Positions 47,206-55,554 of a stretch of 64,000 bases of DNA are shown here, one piece after another. The notes beneath the pieces are model-generated. The model saw only the letters and a program-made list of their open reading frames with translations, did no database searches and was not told where the DNA came from. Every line of letters starts with the position of its first letter. Within the stretch, counting starts at the first letter, position 1. Source of the DNA: Janthinobacterium sp. GTDB lineage: Bacteria; Pseudomonadota; Gammaproteobacteria; Burkholderiales; Burkholderiaceae_D. The position numbers and the translations under genes were made by a program. The stretch lies in NCBI RefSeq assembly GCF_009923995.1, contig NZ_RFSK01000031.1, positions 1 to 64,000 of the forward strand. Reading direction: 5' to 3'.

Positions 47206-47967
47206 TTACCCCAATCCAGCCATGCGGGCGTTGCGCTCGCGTTCGAGACGCGTGATATAGCGCTGCACGTGCGCCAGCATGCTGCGCGGCAAGTCGACGA
47301 ACTGGCAGCCGAGGCGGCGGTTCAGCTTATTGTTGAGCAATGTCATGTCCAGCGAGTTGCGGATCTGCAAAGTCGCCGTGACGATGCCGACGTCGGGCAA
47401 GTCGATGCGGCAGCCGGGATAGTCCCTGCCGATGGTCTCGCCCAGCATCAGCCTGTTGTCCAGGATGGCGATGCCGCCGCAGCTGATGTCGGCCAGCGGG
47501 AACAGGGTGTCGGCGCCGCCCAGCGAGGGCGGCAGGGGGATAGAGACGCGCACGGGATTGCTGACGGGCGTCGTCATGCGGTAAAACTCGCGCCGCTGCA
47601 GGCGGATCAGGGTTTCCGGCACGGCAATCTTCAGGGCCGGCGTGCCGCCATAGTTGCACTCTTCCACCAGGGCGCTGGCGAACAGGATGCGGATCTTGTC
47701 GAGCGAGGTTTCAAACGAGATGCCCGTGGCGGCCACCATGCGCCGGTTCTGGTCGGCATTCACGGAACGGTCGAGGATGACGGTGTTGCGTTCGGCATCG
47801 ACTTCCAGGATGGAGGTGACGCACACATCGGATTCGCCGTGGATCAGCATGCGGATCAGCTGGTTCTTTTCGCTGATGCTGCGCAGCAAGGCGATGATTT
47901 CCCGCCGTGATTCCACTTCAAAGTCATGCCAGTTTTCGAGGCCGGAATCCATAATATGTGCTTGCAT
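47206..47967 (-). CDS. ycgR: YcgR/FlgZ-type flagellar brake (PilZ domain)
   Basis: 253 residues. N-terminal YcgR domain, then a C-terminal PilZ domain with the c-di-GMP motifs LQRREFYRM (RxxxR) and DISCGGIAIL (D/N-x-S-x-x-G). On binding c-di-GMP it should slow the motor via FliG/MotA. The ATG at 47967 (MQAHIMDSG) has ACAGG 5 nt upstream. Last gene of the fliD-fliT-fliK2 run; a GGEEF cyclase is encoded 8 kb away. Confidence 0.9.
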   Translation of the reverse strand: MQAHIMDSGLENWHDFEVESRREIIALLRSISEKNQLIRMLIHGESDVCVTSILEVDAERNTVILDRSVNADQNRRMVAATGISFETSLDKIRILFASALVEECNYGGTPALKIAVPETLIRLQRREFYRMTTPVSNPVRVSIPLPPSLGGADTLFPLADISCGGIAILDNRLMLGETIGRDYPGCRIDLPDVGIVTATLQIRNSLDMTLLNNKLNRRLGCQFVDLPRSMLAHVQRYITRLERERNARMAGLG

Positions 47968-47977
47968 TGATGCCTGT

Positions 47978-48304
47978 CTATGTATCGGTGGGAAGTGAGC
48001 TGGTGTCGGGCGGCGGCGGGATCGGCCCGCCATTCGCAGATTCAATATGATATAACCAGGCCAGCAGTTCCGCAATCGCCCGATACAGGCCCGGCGGAAT
48101 CTGGCGGTCCAGGTCCACATCCATCAGCAGCGCCACCAGTTCCTTCGATTCATGCACGAAGACGCCGTGTTCGCGCGCCGTGCTGATGATCTGCTCGGCG
48201 ATCAGGCCGCTGCCCTTGGCCACCACCTTGGGCGCCGGCGTGCCGCTCTGGTAGGCCAGGGCGACGGCCGTCTGCGGCACCTTGCGCTTGCTGTCGTCAA
48301 GCAT
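47978..48304 (-). CDS. FlhB C-terminal-domain paralogue (FhlX/YlqH-like)
   Basis: 108 residues aligning with FlhB residues about 273-360: AVALAYQ...PKVVAKGSGLIAEQI and LLMDVDLDRQIPPGLYRAIA. It begins just after where the NPTH autocleavage site would be and has no membrane part, so it mimics the cleaved cytoplasmic fragment of FlhB. Such proteins can partly replace FlhB-CTD in export switching (from work on E. coli/Salmonella-type FhlX and Bacillus YlqH). Overlaps the preceding FliK-like gene by 8 nt. Confidence 0.85.
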   Translation of the reverse strand: MLDDSKRKVPQTAVALAYQSGTPAPKVVAKGSGLIAEQIISTAREHGVFVHESKELVALLMDVDLDRQIPPGLYRAIAELLAWLYHIESANGGPIPPPPDTSSLPTDT

Positions 48305-49493
48305 CTTCGTCTCCCGCCGCCGCAGGCGCTGCCGCTGCTGCGTCGGCCTTGCCGGCGATGCTCAGGGAGGTCAGGGGCCAGCCGGCCGCATCCAGCGCCG
48401 TTTCCAGCCGCGCCGCATGCTGGCGCAGGGTGGCGGCGCTGTCCTCGCTGCCGGCCTGCAGCTGGATGGCCACGCGCCCGCCCTGCAGCACCACTTGCGC
48501 GGCGAGGTCGCCCAGCAGGGGAAACTGGAAGCGCACGCTGCTGCGCCACGCCGTGGCCTCGTCCGCTTCCGCGCCGTCCTGCTGCTGGCCTTCCGGCGCA
48601 TCCCGGCTGATATCCCACTGCATCTGCTGCCCGGGCCACGCTTCGCCCTGCCACTGCACGCGCGCCTGTTCGTGCGTGTGCAGCTGCAAATTGATCAGTT
48701 GTGCCGAGGCCAGGTCCGTGCCCGTGCGGGCCGCGTCGCCCTGGGCGGCCCGCTGCATCTGCGGTTCCAGCAGCAGCGAGGCCAGCGGGCGCTTGCCTTC
48801 GGCCCATTCGGCCACGTGGGATTCATAGAACAGGCCGCTGCTGGCGACGGCATCGCGCAGCTTTTGCGCCACGCCGGCCGGGTCGGCGCCGGGCGTGGCC
48901 ATCAGCGCGGCCTTGCCGACCAGCGACAGGGGCGCGCCGGGCACGCTTTCGGCCTGCACCAGCACGCTGCTGATGGCGCGCGCCGTCGTGCTCAGCTCGG
49001 GCGCGGGCGTGTCGCCGGCCAGGTCGGGCAGCAGGTTGGCCGGGGTCAGCGGTGCCCGGCCGAGCAGGGCGGCGGCCGTGCTGCCCGTCCGCATGCCCGC
49101 CTGGGCCGCACCGGCCTGGGCGCCGCGCGCGGCGGCCGCCTCCGGTTCCGCTTCGGCGTCCGCGTAGGTCAGCAGGGGATGGGCCGCCTGGTCGCGGGCA
49201 TTGCCGATTTGAAAGGAGGGACGGGGATTGATGCCGATCAAGGTCAGCGGGATTTCCGCGCCCAGCTGGGCGCCGGCGGGCAGCTGCATGCGGGCCGGCG
49301 TGCCGGCCACGCGCACGAGATAGCTGCCGTCGCCCATGCGGGCCAGCACCTGGCCCTGCATGGACTTGCCGATCAGGCCCTGCAGCGAGCGCTGGAATTC
49401 GGCCTGGCGCGGGTCGGCGACGGTGTCGGCCGGACGCGTGCCCTTGACCGGGGTCATGGGCGTCATGCCGATCGCATCCATCTTCGGCAACAT
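48297..49493 (-). CDS. Second FliK-like hook-length control protein
   Basis: 398 residues. N-terminal half disordered, Ala/Gly-rich; C-terminal FliK-type domain (SSVRFQFPLLGDLAAQVVLQ, GRVAIQLQAGSEDSAATLRQ). Less similar to FliK than the gene at 39829. It is coupled by 8 nt to the FlhB-CTD paralogue, the same pairing as YlqG-YlqH of Bacillus. Role in substrate switching is inferred. Confidence 0.8.
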   Translation of the reverse strand: MLPKMDAIGMTPMTPVKGTRPADTVADPRQAEFQRSLQGLIGKSMQGQVLARMGDGSYLVRVAGTPARMQLPAGAQLGAEIPLTLIGINPRPSFQIGNARDQAAHPLLTYADAEAEPEAAAARGAQAGAAQAGMRTGSTAAALLGRAPLTPANLLPDLAGDTPAPELSTTARAISSVLVQAESVPGAPLSLVGKAALMATPGADPAGVAQKLRDAVASSGLFYESHVAEWAEGKRPLASLLLEPQMQRAAQGDAARTGTDLASAQLINLQLHTHEQARVQWQGEAWPGQQMQWDISRDAPEGQQQDGAEADEATAWRSSVRFQFPLLGDLAAQVVLQGGRVAIQLQAGSEDSAATLRQHAARLETALDAAGWPLTSLSIAGKADAAAAAPAAAGDEDA

Positions 49494-49510
49494 GGCGCCC
49501 CCGTTTGCGT

Positions 49511-49837
49511 CTAGACGCCGTAGGCGTTGGCCAGGCGCCGTTCGGTGCCGGTGCTATTGATCAGCTTGGACAATTGCGCCATCCATGGCGTGGTCAGGTC
49601 GCGGATCTTGCGGTCGTCTTCCAGGATCTGCTTGATCAGCGCCACCTTGCGCAGGCGGCCGGCGCTTTCCAGCACGACTTTTTCCTCGTTCGCCTTCAGG
49701 GCGGCCACATGCGCGCTGATGCGCTGCTCCAGCACTTCCAGCTGGTCCCAGTCGGCATTCGTGGCGGCGGTGACCATCTGGCCCGTCAGGGCTTGCATGG
49801 CTTCGTAGGTGGTCAGGACTTCTTGATTCGTCATCAT
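49511..49837 (-). CDS. fliT: Flagellar chaperone FliT
   Basis: 108 residues, helical. FliT binds FliD and, in enterics, FlhDC. TYEAMQALTGQMVTAATNAD and IKQILEDDRKIRDLT fit. Starts 3 nt after fliS; two ATG in tandem. Confidence 0.85.
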   Translation of the reverse strand: MMTNQEVLTTYEAMQALTGQMVTAATNADWDQLEVLEQRISAHVAALKANEEKVVLESAGRLRKVALIKQILEDDRKIRDLTTPWMAQLSKLINSTGTERRLANAYGV

Positions 49838-49840
49838 GGA

Positions 49841-50287
49841 TCAGGCGCTCGCAAGGCTGGGCATACGTTTCAGGTCGGCGCCAGGGGTGGCGGCGGGCGT
49901 GGAACCAATGGCGTTCCAGGTTTCGCGCAAGTCGGTCAGCAGGCGCTGCACCTCTTCCAGCACGGTGATATCGTTGTTCAGGTTGGCCGCCAGCAGGCGC
50001 GCGCCCATGTATTCGTACAGGGCGTCCAGGTTTTCGGCGATTTCGCCGCCCACTTCCTTGTCCAGGCTGGCGCGCAAGCCATTGTCGATGATCTGGATGG
50101 CGCGCGAGATGGCCTTGCCTTTTTCCGGCACGTTGCCCGATTTCATGTGCATCTGCGCGCTGAGCACGGCCACCAGGGCGCCGTCGTACAGCATCACGAT
50201 CAGCTTGTGCGGCGACGCCGAGACGATGCCCGTTTCCAGGCCGACCTTGGCATAGGCGTTGACGCCGCGTTGTTGGGTTCCAAACAT
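49841..50287 (-). CDS. fliS: Flagellin export chaperone FliS
   Basis: 148 residues. Four-helix chaperone of flagellin; NAYAKVGLETGIVSASPHKL and MLYDGALVAVLSAQ are diagnostic. CAGGAG before the ATG. Between fliD and fliT. Confidence 0.95.
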   Translation of the reverse strand: MFGTQQRGVNAYAKVGLETGIVSASPHKLIVMLYDGALVAVLSAQMHMKSGNVPEKGKAISRAIQIIDNGLRASLDKEVGGEIAENLDALYEYMGARLLAANLNNDITVLEEVQRLLTDLRETWNAIGSTPAATPGADLKRMPSLASA

Positions 50288-50309
50288 GTGATTCTCCTGA
50301 TGATTGGGC

Positions 50310-52991
50310 TTAGCGGTTGGCGGCGATGGCGGCCAGCTGCTGGGTCAAATAGGTTTGCGTGCTTTGCAGGCTGCTCAGGGTGACGTCGAGCCGCGTGAAC
50401 TGCGCACGGTAGCGCGCTTCGATGTCGGTGAGTTTCGAGCTGAACTTGTCGCGCTGCGTCGCCACGTCCTTGATGCTGTCGTTGATCCCCTTGCTGCGGT
50501 TGGTGAGGATGCCGTCGGTGCCCAGGAAGGAGGTCGCCAGGTTGTTCAGCTGATAAGCATAGCCCTGGGAAAAACTGACCGTGCCCCGTTCGCCGACCGT
50601 GCCGCCCGTAATCTCGACCTTCAGGCCTTCCGTCGCCGAGCCGGGCGCGCCGGTCAGCGTCTGGCCCGAGCCGACGACGGGCTGGCCGCCCAGCGTGCCG
50701 GCGACATCCTTGCCTTTTTCCGATGTCGCCGTGCCGAACAGGTCGGAAACGGGCGTGCCCGTCAGGCTGACCAGAGAAAAGTTCGACACGGAACCATAGC
50801 GGGCCGAGGCGATTTTCAGGCTGCCGTCCGCTTCGACGGAGGCTGCCACGGTCGAGCCGGTATCGGAAAAGGCTTTCACGCCGTTGATGGACGATTGCAG
50901 CAAGGTCGCCAGCTCCTTCTGCGAGTAGGTGCCGGCCGGCACGGTGACCGTTGCCGTGTTCTTCGGCGACGACGGGTCGCTGTCGTTCAGGGTCACGCTC
51001 CAGGTGGTGTCGCTGGCGATGGTCGTCGTGGCGCCCAGGGGCGCGCTGCCCTTCAGGCTGCCCTGGCTGGCCATGGTGCTGACCACCAGCGCATAGGTGC
51101 CGGGCTTGGTGGCGGCCGTCGAGCTGGTGAACGACACCGTGCTGTCCGTCGTCTTGCCGAGCGCCGCGAACAGGCCGCCGATGTCGGTGAAGTTGCTGCT
51201 GATGGCCTTGTCGAGCTTGCCGCTATCGAGGGCCAGGCTGCCATCCTTCTGGAACGAGATGCCGACCTGGCTCAAGGTGGTGAGGCTGGTGCTCAGACCG
51301 GAAATGGAGCTGCTGAGCTGGCGGCGCAGCTGGCTCTGGATGGATTGCGCCGTCGAGTCGCCCACCAGCACGCCCGCATTCTTGGTTTCCGGATCGTAGG
51401 CCGTCAGTTTGGAAATCGAGGCGTTCAGGTCGTTATAGGCCTTGACGAAGGCATTGATGCTGGTCTTGACGGTCGAGGTATCCTTGGCAACGGACATCGA
51501 GGTGCTGCCCACCTTGATGACGTTCAGCGTCACGCCTTCGATGGCCGTATCGATATTGTTGGAGCTGCTGGTGATCGGGATGCCGTTGACGCTCAGGGCC
51601 GTATTCTGCGCGGCGCTGTTCTGTTTCAGGTTCTGCACGCCGGCCGGGTCATAGGACAGCAAGTCGCTCAGGGCCTGGTCCACGGGCTGGCCGGCGGCGG
51701 CGGACAGGGTGATTTTCATGGCCGAGTTGGCGCCCGTCTTGGTCGAGCTCAATACCAGGTGATACGGGTTGTCGCTGCCGTCGGAGACGATGCTGGCCGT
51801 GACCCCCAGACCGGCGTTGTTGATGGCGTCGCGGATGCCCTGCAAACTGTTGTTGGTGGCGTCGATCACCACCGATCCCGTCGCTTGCGTTCCGTCCTGG
51901 GCGAACGAGGTGCCCATGTAGGCGCCGCCCGAGCCTGCCGTGAGGCCGGCGGCGGCGGGATTGCTGCCGGTCACGGCGATGGGGCTGGCATTGCCCGAGC
52001 TGAGCGTCACCGAACTGCCGAAGGTCGCATTCGAGCCATCCGTCGTCACGCCCGCCGCATGGCCGATGCCGCCCTGTACGTCGCCCGTGACGACTTCCTC
52101 GATGTTGAGGTTGGAGCCGTCCGCCCGGGTAAACTTCAGGGTGCCGTCGGCGGCCTTGCCGCTGACGGTGATGTTGGCGGCCGCCAGCGCGTTCGAGACG
52201 GCGTTCGGGCCTTCCAGCGTGGTATCGAGCGAGGCGGCCGTAATACCGGCGCCGCCGGCGACGCCATTGCCCTGGGTGACGATCTCGATGCCGCCGACCG
52301 ACAGCGCATACGTGCCGGCGGCGCCCGTGGAGACGTTGCCGAAGCCGCTGAACAGGCCAGCGCTGCTGGCGGTTGGCTGTGCCGTGGCCGTTACACCGGT
52401 GGTGCTGCTCTTGGCGTTGATGGCATCGGCCAGGGCGCGCGCGCTCTTGGTGCCGCTGTCCGTCGGAATGGCGGTGCCGTTGATCACCAGCGAGCCGTTG
52501 CTGATGCCGTTGAGCATGGTTCCGCTGGACAGGCTGCTGCCCACCACGCCGAAGTTGCCGCCGCTCAAGGAGCCGAGCTGGAAGGAAATGGTTGTCTTGG
52601 CGCCGCTGCCGATCGTCGACAGCTTGTTCGCCATGCCGCCCGAGGTCAAGGTCTGCGACTGGGCCAGCTGGGTGACGTTGATGTTGTAGTTGCCGGGCAC
52701 GGCTTTGGCGCCGGCCGATGCCGTGAGGACGGTGAGGTCGCCCGGCGTGGCGCTGACGGCGCGGAAGCTCGACGTATTGCTCAGGCCCGTCAACGAGCCC
52801 TGGAAGGCGCTGACCGCGCCGCTCAGGGTGCCCATGGCGCTCAGCTTGGCCTGGTACGATGCTGTTTTCTTGTCATAGGTAGCCAGCGGCATCGATTCCG
52901 CATTCATCAGCTTGTCGATAATGGCGTTCACATCCAGGCCGCTGGCGCCGGCGCCGATGCCCGGGGATGATAAAGTTGGTGAGATAGCCAC
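50310..52991 (-). CDS. fliD: Filament cap protein FliD (large form)
   Basis: 893 residues against about 470 in E. coli. N-terminal LDVNAIIDKLMNAESMPLAT and C-terminal LNNLATSFLGTDGILTNRSK with a helical end are intact; the extra length lies in the exposed Gly/Ser/Thr-rich middle domains. The start is GTG with AGGAG 6 nt upstream. A sigma-28 promoter lies 34-60 bp upstream. The large cap surface may serve adhesion (inference). Confidence 0.94.
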   Translation of the reverse strand: MAISPTLSSPGIGAGASGLDVNAIIDKLMNAESMPLATYDKKTASYQAKLSAMGTLSGAVSAFQGSLTGLSNTSSFRAVSATPGDLTVLTASAGAKAVPGNYNINVTQLAQSQTLTSGGMANKLSTIGSGAKTTISFQLGSLSGGNFGVVGSSLSSGTMLNGISNGSLVINGTAIPTDSGTKSARALADAINAKSSTTGVTATAQPTASSAGLFSGFGNVSTGAAGTYALSVGGIEIVTQGNGVAGGAGITAASLDTTLEGPNAVSNALAAANITVSGKAADGTLKFTRADGSNLNIEEVVTGDVQGGIGHAAGVTTDGSNATFGSSVTLSSGNASPIAVTGSNPAAAGLTAGSGGAYMGTSFAQDGTQATGSVVIDATNNSLQGIRDAINNAGLGVTASIVSDGSDNPYHLVLSSTKTGANSAMKITLSAAAGQPVDQALSDLLSYDPAGVQNLKQNSAAQNTALSVNGIPITSSSNNIDTAIEGVTLNVIKVGSTSMSVAKDTSTVKTSINAFVKAYNDLNASISKLTAYDPETKNAGVLVGDSTAQSIQSQLRRQLSSSISGLSTSLTTLSQVGISFQKDGSLALDSGKLDKAISSNFTDIGGLFAALGKTTDSTVSFTSSTAATKPGTYALVVSTMASQGSLKGSAPLGATTTIASDTTWSVTLNDSDPSSPKNTATVTVPAGTYSQKELATLLQSSINGVKAFSDTGSTVAASVEADGSLKIASARYGSVSNFSLVSLTGTPVSDLFGTATSEKGKDVAGTLGGQPVVGSGQTLTGAPGSATEGLKVEITGGTVGERGTVSFSQGYAYQLNNLATSFLGTDGILTNRSKGINDSIKDVATQRDKFSSKLTDIEARYRAQFTRLDVTLSSLQSTQTYLTQQLAAIAANR

Positions 52992-53024
52992 TGAATGCTC
53001 CTAGGAAAACATTAATATAAGCTG

Positions 53025-53051
53025 TTATCGGCAGAATCAATCAGGACTTGA
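53025..53051 (-). promoter_or_regulatory. Sigma-28 promoter of fliDST
   Basis: Minus strand TCAAGTCC, 11 nt, GCCGATAA: perfect -10, one change in TAAA, spacing 15. Predicted start about 27 nt before the fliD GTG. Confidence 0.75.
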
Positions 53052-53152
53052 GAGGGGGATTTAGGCCCCTGTTTTCAGCGCGGCGCCGGGATGGCCGGGC
53101 AAAGGGGCGCAGGGTAGGGCCAGGCGTGGCCGCTGCCCGCTGCGGGGCGTGG

Positions 53153-53193
53153 AAAAAAAACAGGGACCCGGCGGTGCTTACCGGCGGATCCCG
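53153..53193 (-). terminator. Rho-independent terminator of flaG
   Basis: Long stem (GGGATCCGCCGGT pairing with ACCGCCGGGTCCC, one mismatch and one G-T) then eight T on the minus strand, 51 bp after the flaG stop. Confidence 0.85.
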
Positions 53194-53243
53194 TGGTGGT
53201 GCTTGCGGTGCTGCGGCGGCCCTGCATGCAGCGAGGGCATGTT

Positions 53244-53612
53244 TCAGGCGCTCTGGCTGATGAGGTTACCCCTGGCCGATTCGAACGACTTGGCAATTTC
53301 CAGGGCTTCCTTGGTCGGTATCTGCCGCAGGACTTCTTTTGTTTCCTGATCAATCACCTTGACCACCGTGCGCTGGCTATCTTCGTCGATGGAAAATTCC
53401 AGGCCCTGGGTCTTGATTTGCGGCGACTGATTCAGTTCGGAAACGGCCTTGTCCAATTGATCACGGCTGGGCTCCCGGGTTTTTTCTGCCTGGCCCGCCT
53501 GCTCGGCAGCCGTTGCTGCGCGCGCCGGCACGGGACGTGCAGTCGGTGTATCCGTCGAGTAACTCTTCTCAACTCTGGCCGCGGAGGCGGCCGCTATCGC
53601 ATCGATAGTCAT
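53244..53612 (-). CDS. flaG: FlaG-family flagellar protein
   Basis: 122 residues. Ala-rich N-terminus, then the FlaG core (LEFSIDEDSQRTVVKVIDQE, TKEVLRQIPTKEALEIA). FlaG affects filament length in Pseudomonas and Vibrio. AGGAG before the ATG. Between fliC and fliD; a terminator after fliC means part of its message depends on read-through or its own promoter. Confidence 0.9.
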   Translation of the reverse strand: MTIDAIAAASAARVEKSYSTDTPTARPVPARAATAAEQAGQAEKTREPSRDQLDKAVSELNQSPQIKTQGLEFSIDEDSQRTVVKVIDQETKEVLRQIPTKEALEIAKSFESARGNLISQSA

Positions 53613-53627
53613 GGTGCTCTCCTAGTG

Positions 53628-53661
53628 AAAATTCCCCTGCCGAAAAAATTCGGCAGGGGAA
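53628..53661 (-). terminator. Rho-independent terminator of fliC
   Basis: Perfect 12-bp arms (TTCCCCTGCCGA and TCGGCAGGGGAA) with a short loop, then TTTT on the minus strand, 36 bp after the fliC stop. Confidence 0.9.
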
Positions 53662-53696
53662 CCTGAGTCCAGCGATGTAGCGAGGCTAATCGGGGA

Positions 53697-55169
53697 TTAG
53701 CCGCGCAGCAGGCTCAGGACACCGTTAGGCAGCGAGTTTGCTTGCGCCAGCATGGCGGTACCAGCTTGTTGCAGGATCTGGCCACGGGTCAGGCTGGCCG
53801 TTTCTGCAGCAAAGTCGGTATCGACGATGCGGCTGCGCGACGAGGACAGGTTTTCCGTGGTCGATTGCAGGTTCGAGATCGCCGACGAGAAGCGCGATTG
53901 CAAGGCGCCGTACTGCGCGCGTTGGCTGTTCACCGTGGCCAGGGCCGAGTCGGCGATTTTCAGCGCCAGTTGCGCGCCGTCGAACGTGGTCACGTCCAGC
54001 GACGATACGGCGTTCAGCTTCGAGGTGCCGGTCAGGGCCAGGCCCGAACCTGCATCCTTGACTTCAAAGCTCTTCGGCGAGTCGAAAATGACGCGGCCGT
54101 TGGCAACTGCCGTACCGGCGACGCCAGCGATCGAGAAGCCGCCTGCAGCCGTTGGCACGTCTTTCGTCGTTGCCGTATCGGTTTTGTACGTGCCGACGCC
54201 CAGGATCGTGTTGGCGGTCGCGGCCGTATTGTTGACCGTGATGTCGTTGCCGGTGGCGTTGGTCAGCTTGATGCCCTTGTTGACGGAATCGTACTGTGCC
54301 GTCACGCCGGTATTGGCCGTTTGTGCATTGATGGCGCTGATGCCTGCGGCAAAGTCGCTGGCCGTCGTTGCCGTGCCGCCCACCGAGAAGGAAATGGCCA
54401 CGGCGTTCGCGTTATCCGATTTCAGGGACAGCGAGTACGATTCCACGCCCAGGGTCAGTGCCACGTCGGTACGGGCTTCCGCCGTCACGCCGGTCTTTGC
54501 CGTCTGGCCGTTGATACCGGCGGCGATTGCCTTGGCGCTGTCGCCGGCGACGGTCGTGTAGGTGCCCGAACCGAGCGAACCGTTGACGACGATGTCCTTG
54601 CCGCCCGCGATGGTGGTGGCGGCAGCTGCCTGCACGGAATCGTTGGCGGTACGGTTGTTACCGTAGGTGTTGGTCAGGAAGTTCGAGCCGCTGGCCGAAA
54701 TCAGCTGGTTGGCATCGGCGCCGACCTGGAAGTTGGCCGTGCCCATGGTGCCGTCCAGCAGCGCTTGGCCGTTGAACGAGGTGGTTTGGGCGATACGGTT
54801 GAGTTCCGAGCTCAGCTGGCCTACCTCGGTTTGCAGCGCCTGACGGTCGCTCGACGAGTTGGTGGCGTTCGACGATTGCACGGCCAGTTCGCGGATACGT
54901 TGCAGGATGTCGCCCGAGCTCGACAGTGCACCCTCGGCCGTTTGGGCCAGCGAGACGCCGTCGTTTGCATTGCGGGTTGCTTGGGTCATGCCGCGGATTT
55001 GCGACGTCATGCGGTCGGAAATCGCCAGACCAGCAGCGTCATCCTTGGCGCTGTTAATACGCAGACCGGAGGACAGGCGTTGCAGCGAGGTGCTCAGCGC
55101 CGATTGCGAGGTCGACAGGTTGCGTTGCGAGTTCAGGGAAGCGATGTTGGTGTTAATTACTGCAGCCAT
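53697..55169 (-). CDS. fliC: Flagellin FliC
   Basis: 490 residues. Conserved D0/D1 ends: [40 protein letters not shown], and C-terminal [20 protein letters not shown] ending LSLLRG. The central 200 residues (D2/D3) are variable, Thr/Ala/Gly-rich. GGAG before the ATG and a sigma-28 promoter about 95 bp upstream. Monocistronic by its terminator. Confidence 0.98.
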   Translation of the reverse strand: MAAVINTNIASLNSQRNLSTSQSALSTSLQRLSSGLRINSAKDDAAGLAISDRMTSQIRGMTQATRNANDGVSLAQTAEGALSSSGDILQRIRELAVQSSNATNSSSDRQALQTEVGQLSSELNRIAQTTSFNGQALLDGTMGTANFQVGADANQLISASGSNFLTNTYGNNRTANDSVQAAAATTIAGGKDIVVNGSLGSGTYTTVAGDSAKAIAAGINGQTAKTGVTAEARTDVALTLGVESYSLSLKSDNANAVAISFSVGGTATTASDFAAGISAINAQTANTGVTAQYDSVNKGIKLTNATGNDITVNNTAATANTILGVGTYKTDTATTKDVPTAAGGFSIAGVAGTAVANGRVIFDSPKSFEVKDAGSGLALTGTSKLNAVSSLDVTTFDGAQLALKIADSALATVNSQRAQYGALQSRFSSAISNLQSTTENLSSSRSRIVDTDFAAETASLTRGQILQQAGTAMLAQANSLPNGVLSLLRG

Positions 55170-55262
55170 GTTAATTCTCCAGACAGGTACTACATTGCGC
55201 TATGTGCTAGTCACTTTGGCCTGCCCCGCTGTTCCGGGACAATCAAGCCGCTGTTGTTTAGG

Positions 55263-55289
55263 GTAACGGTTGCTCTGCGGGAAAATTTA
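55263..55289 (-). promoter_or_regulatory. Sigma-28 promoter of fliC
   Basis: Minus strand TAAA, exactly 15 nt, ACCGTTAC: perfect -35 and five of eight -10 bases. Preceded by an AT-rich tract. Leader of about 85 nt. Confidence 0.6.
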
Positions 55290-55499
55290 TGGCGAAAAAC
55301 GCTTTAAATTTTATTTTTCAGCCCTTCAGTTTGTGTCGCGCCGCGCGCTAGACGACATGTTTTTCGGAAACTTGAGGGAAAAAATAATTTTATTTTCGCG
55401 GGACCACACCAGGCGTGGGACGCATGGCATGCGGAGGGAAATTGTTCTTTTGGCATGCTTTCTGCGGCGCGCGCGCCCCTTGCCGGGCAAGGCTGCATG

Positions 55500-55533
55500 A
55501 AAAATGCCGTCCGGCCTGGCGGCGGGACGGCAT
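55500..55533 (-). terminator. Rho-independent terminator of the diguanylate cyclase gene
   Basis: ATGCCGTCC and GGACGGCAT pair perfectly (12-nt loop) followed by T5 on the minus strand. Confidence 0.85.
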
Positions 55534-55554
55534 GCGGGCGGTGCCGGGGGGAGG

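Larger units (their letters stand above)
55170..55554 (-). other. fliC upstream region and DGC terminator (385 bp)
   Basis: Holds the fliC leader and sigma-28 promoter (55263-55289), an AT-rich upstream tract (55290-55400, with runs of A and T) that may act as an UP-like or regulator-binding region, and the terminator of the diguanylate cyclase gene (55500-55533). No gene seen. Confidence 0.6.

Noticed and set aside
10310-52970. Long antisense frames over fliC, fliD, flhA, fliI, fliK, spoT and other genes
   Set aside because: Each lies opposite a confidently identified gene and has the Gln/His/Arg-rich or Ala/Ser-rich composition of reverse-strand shadows.
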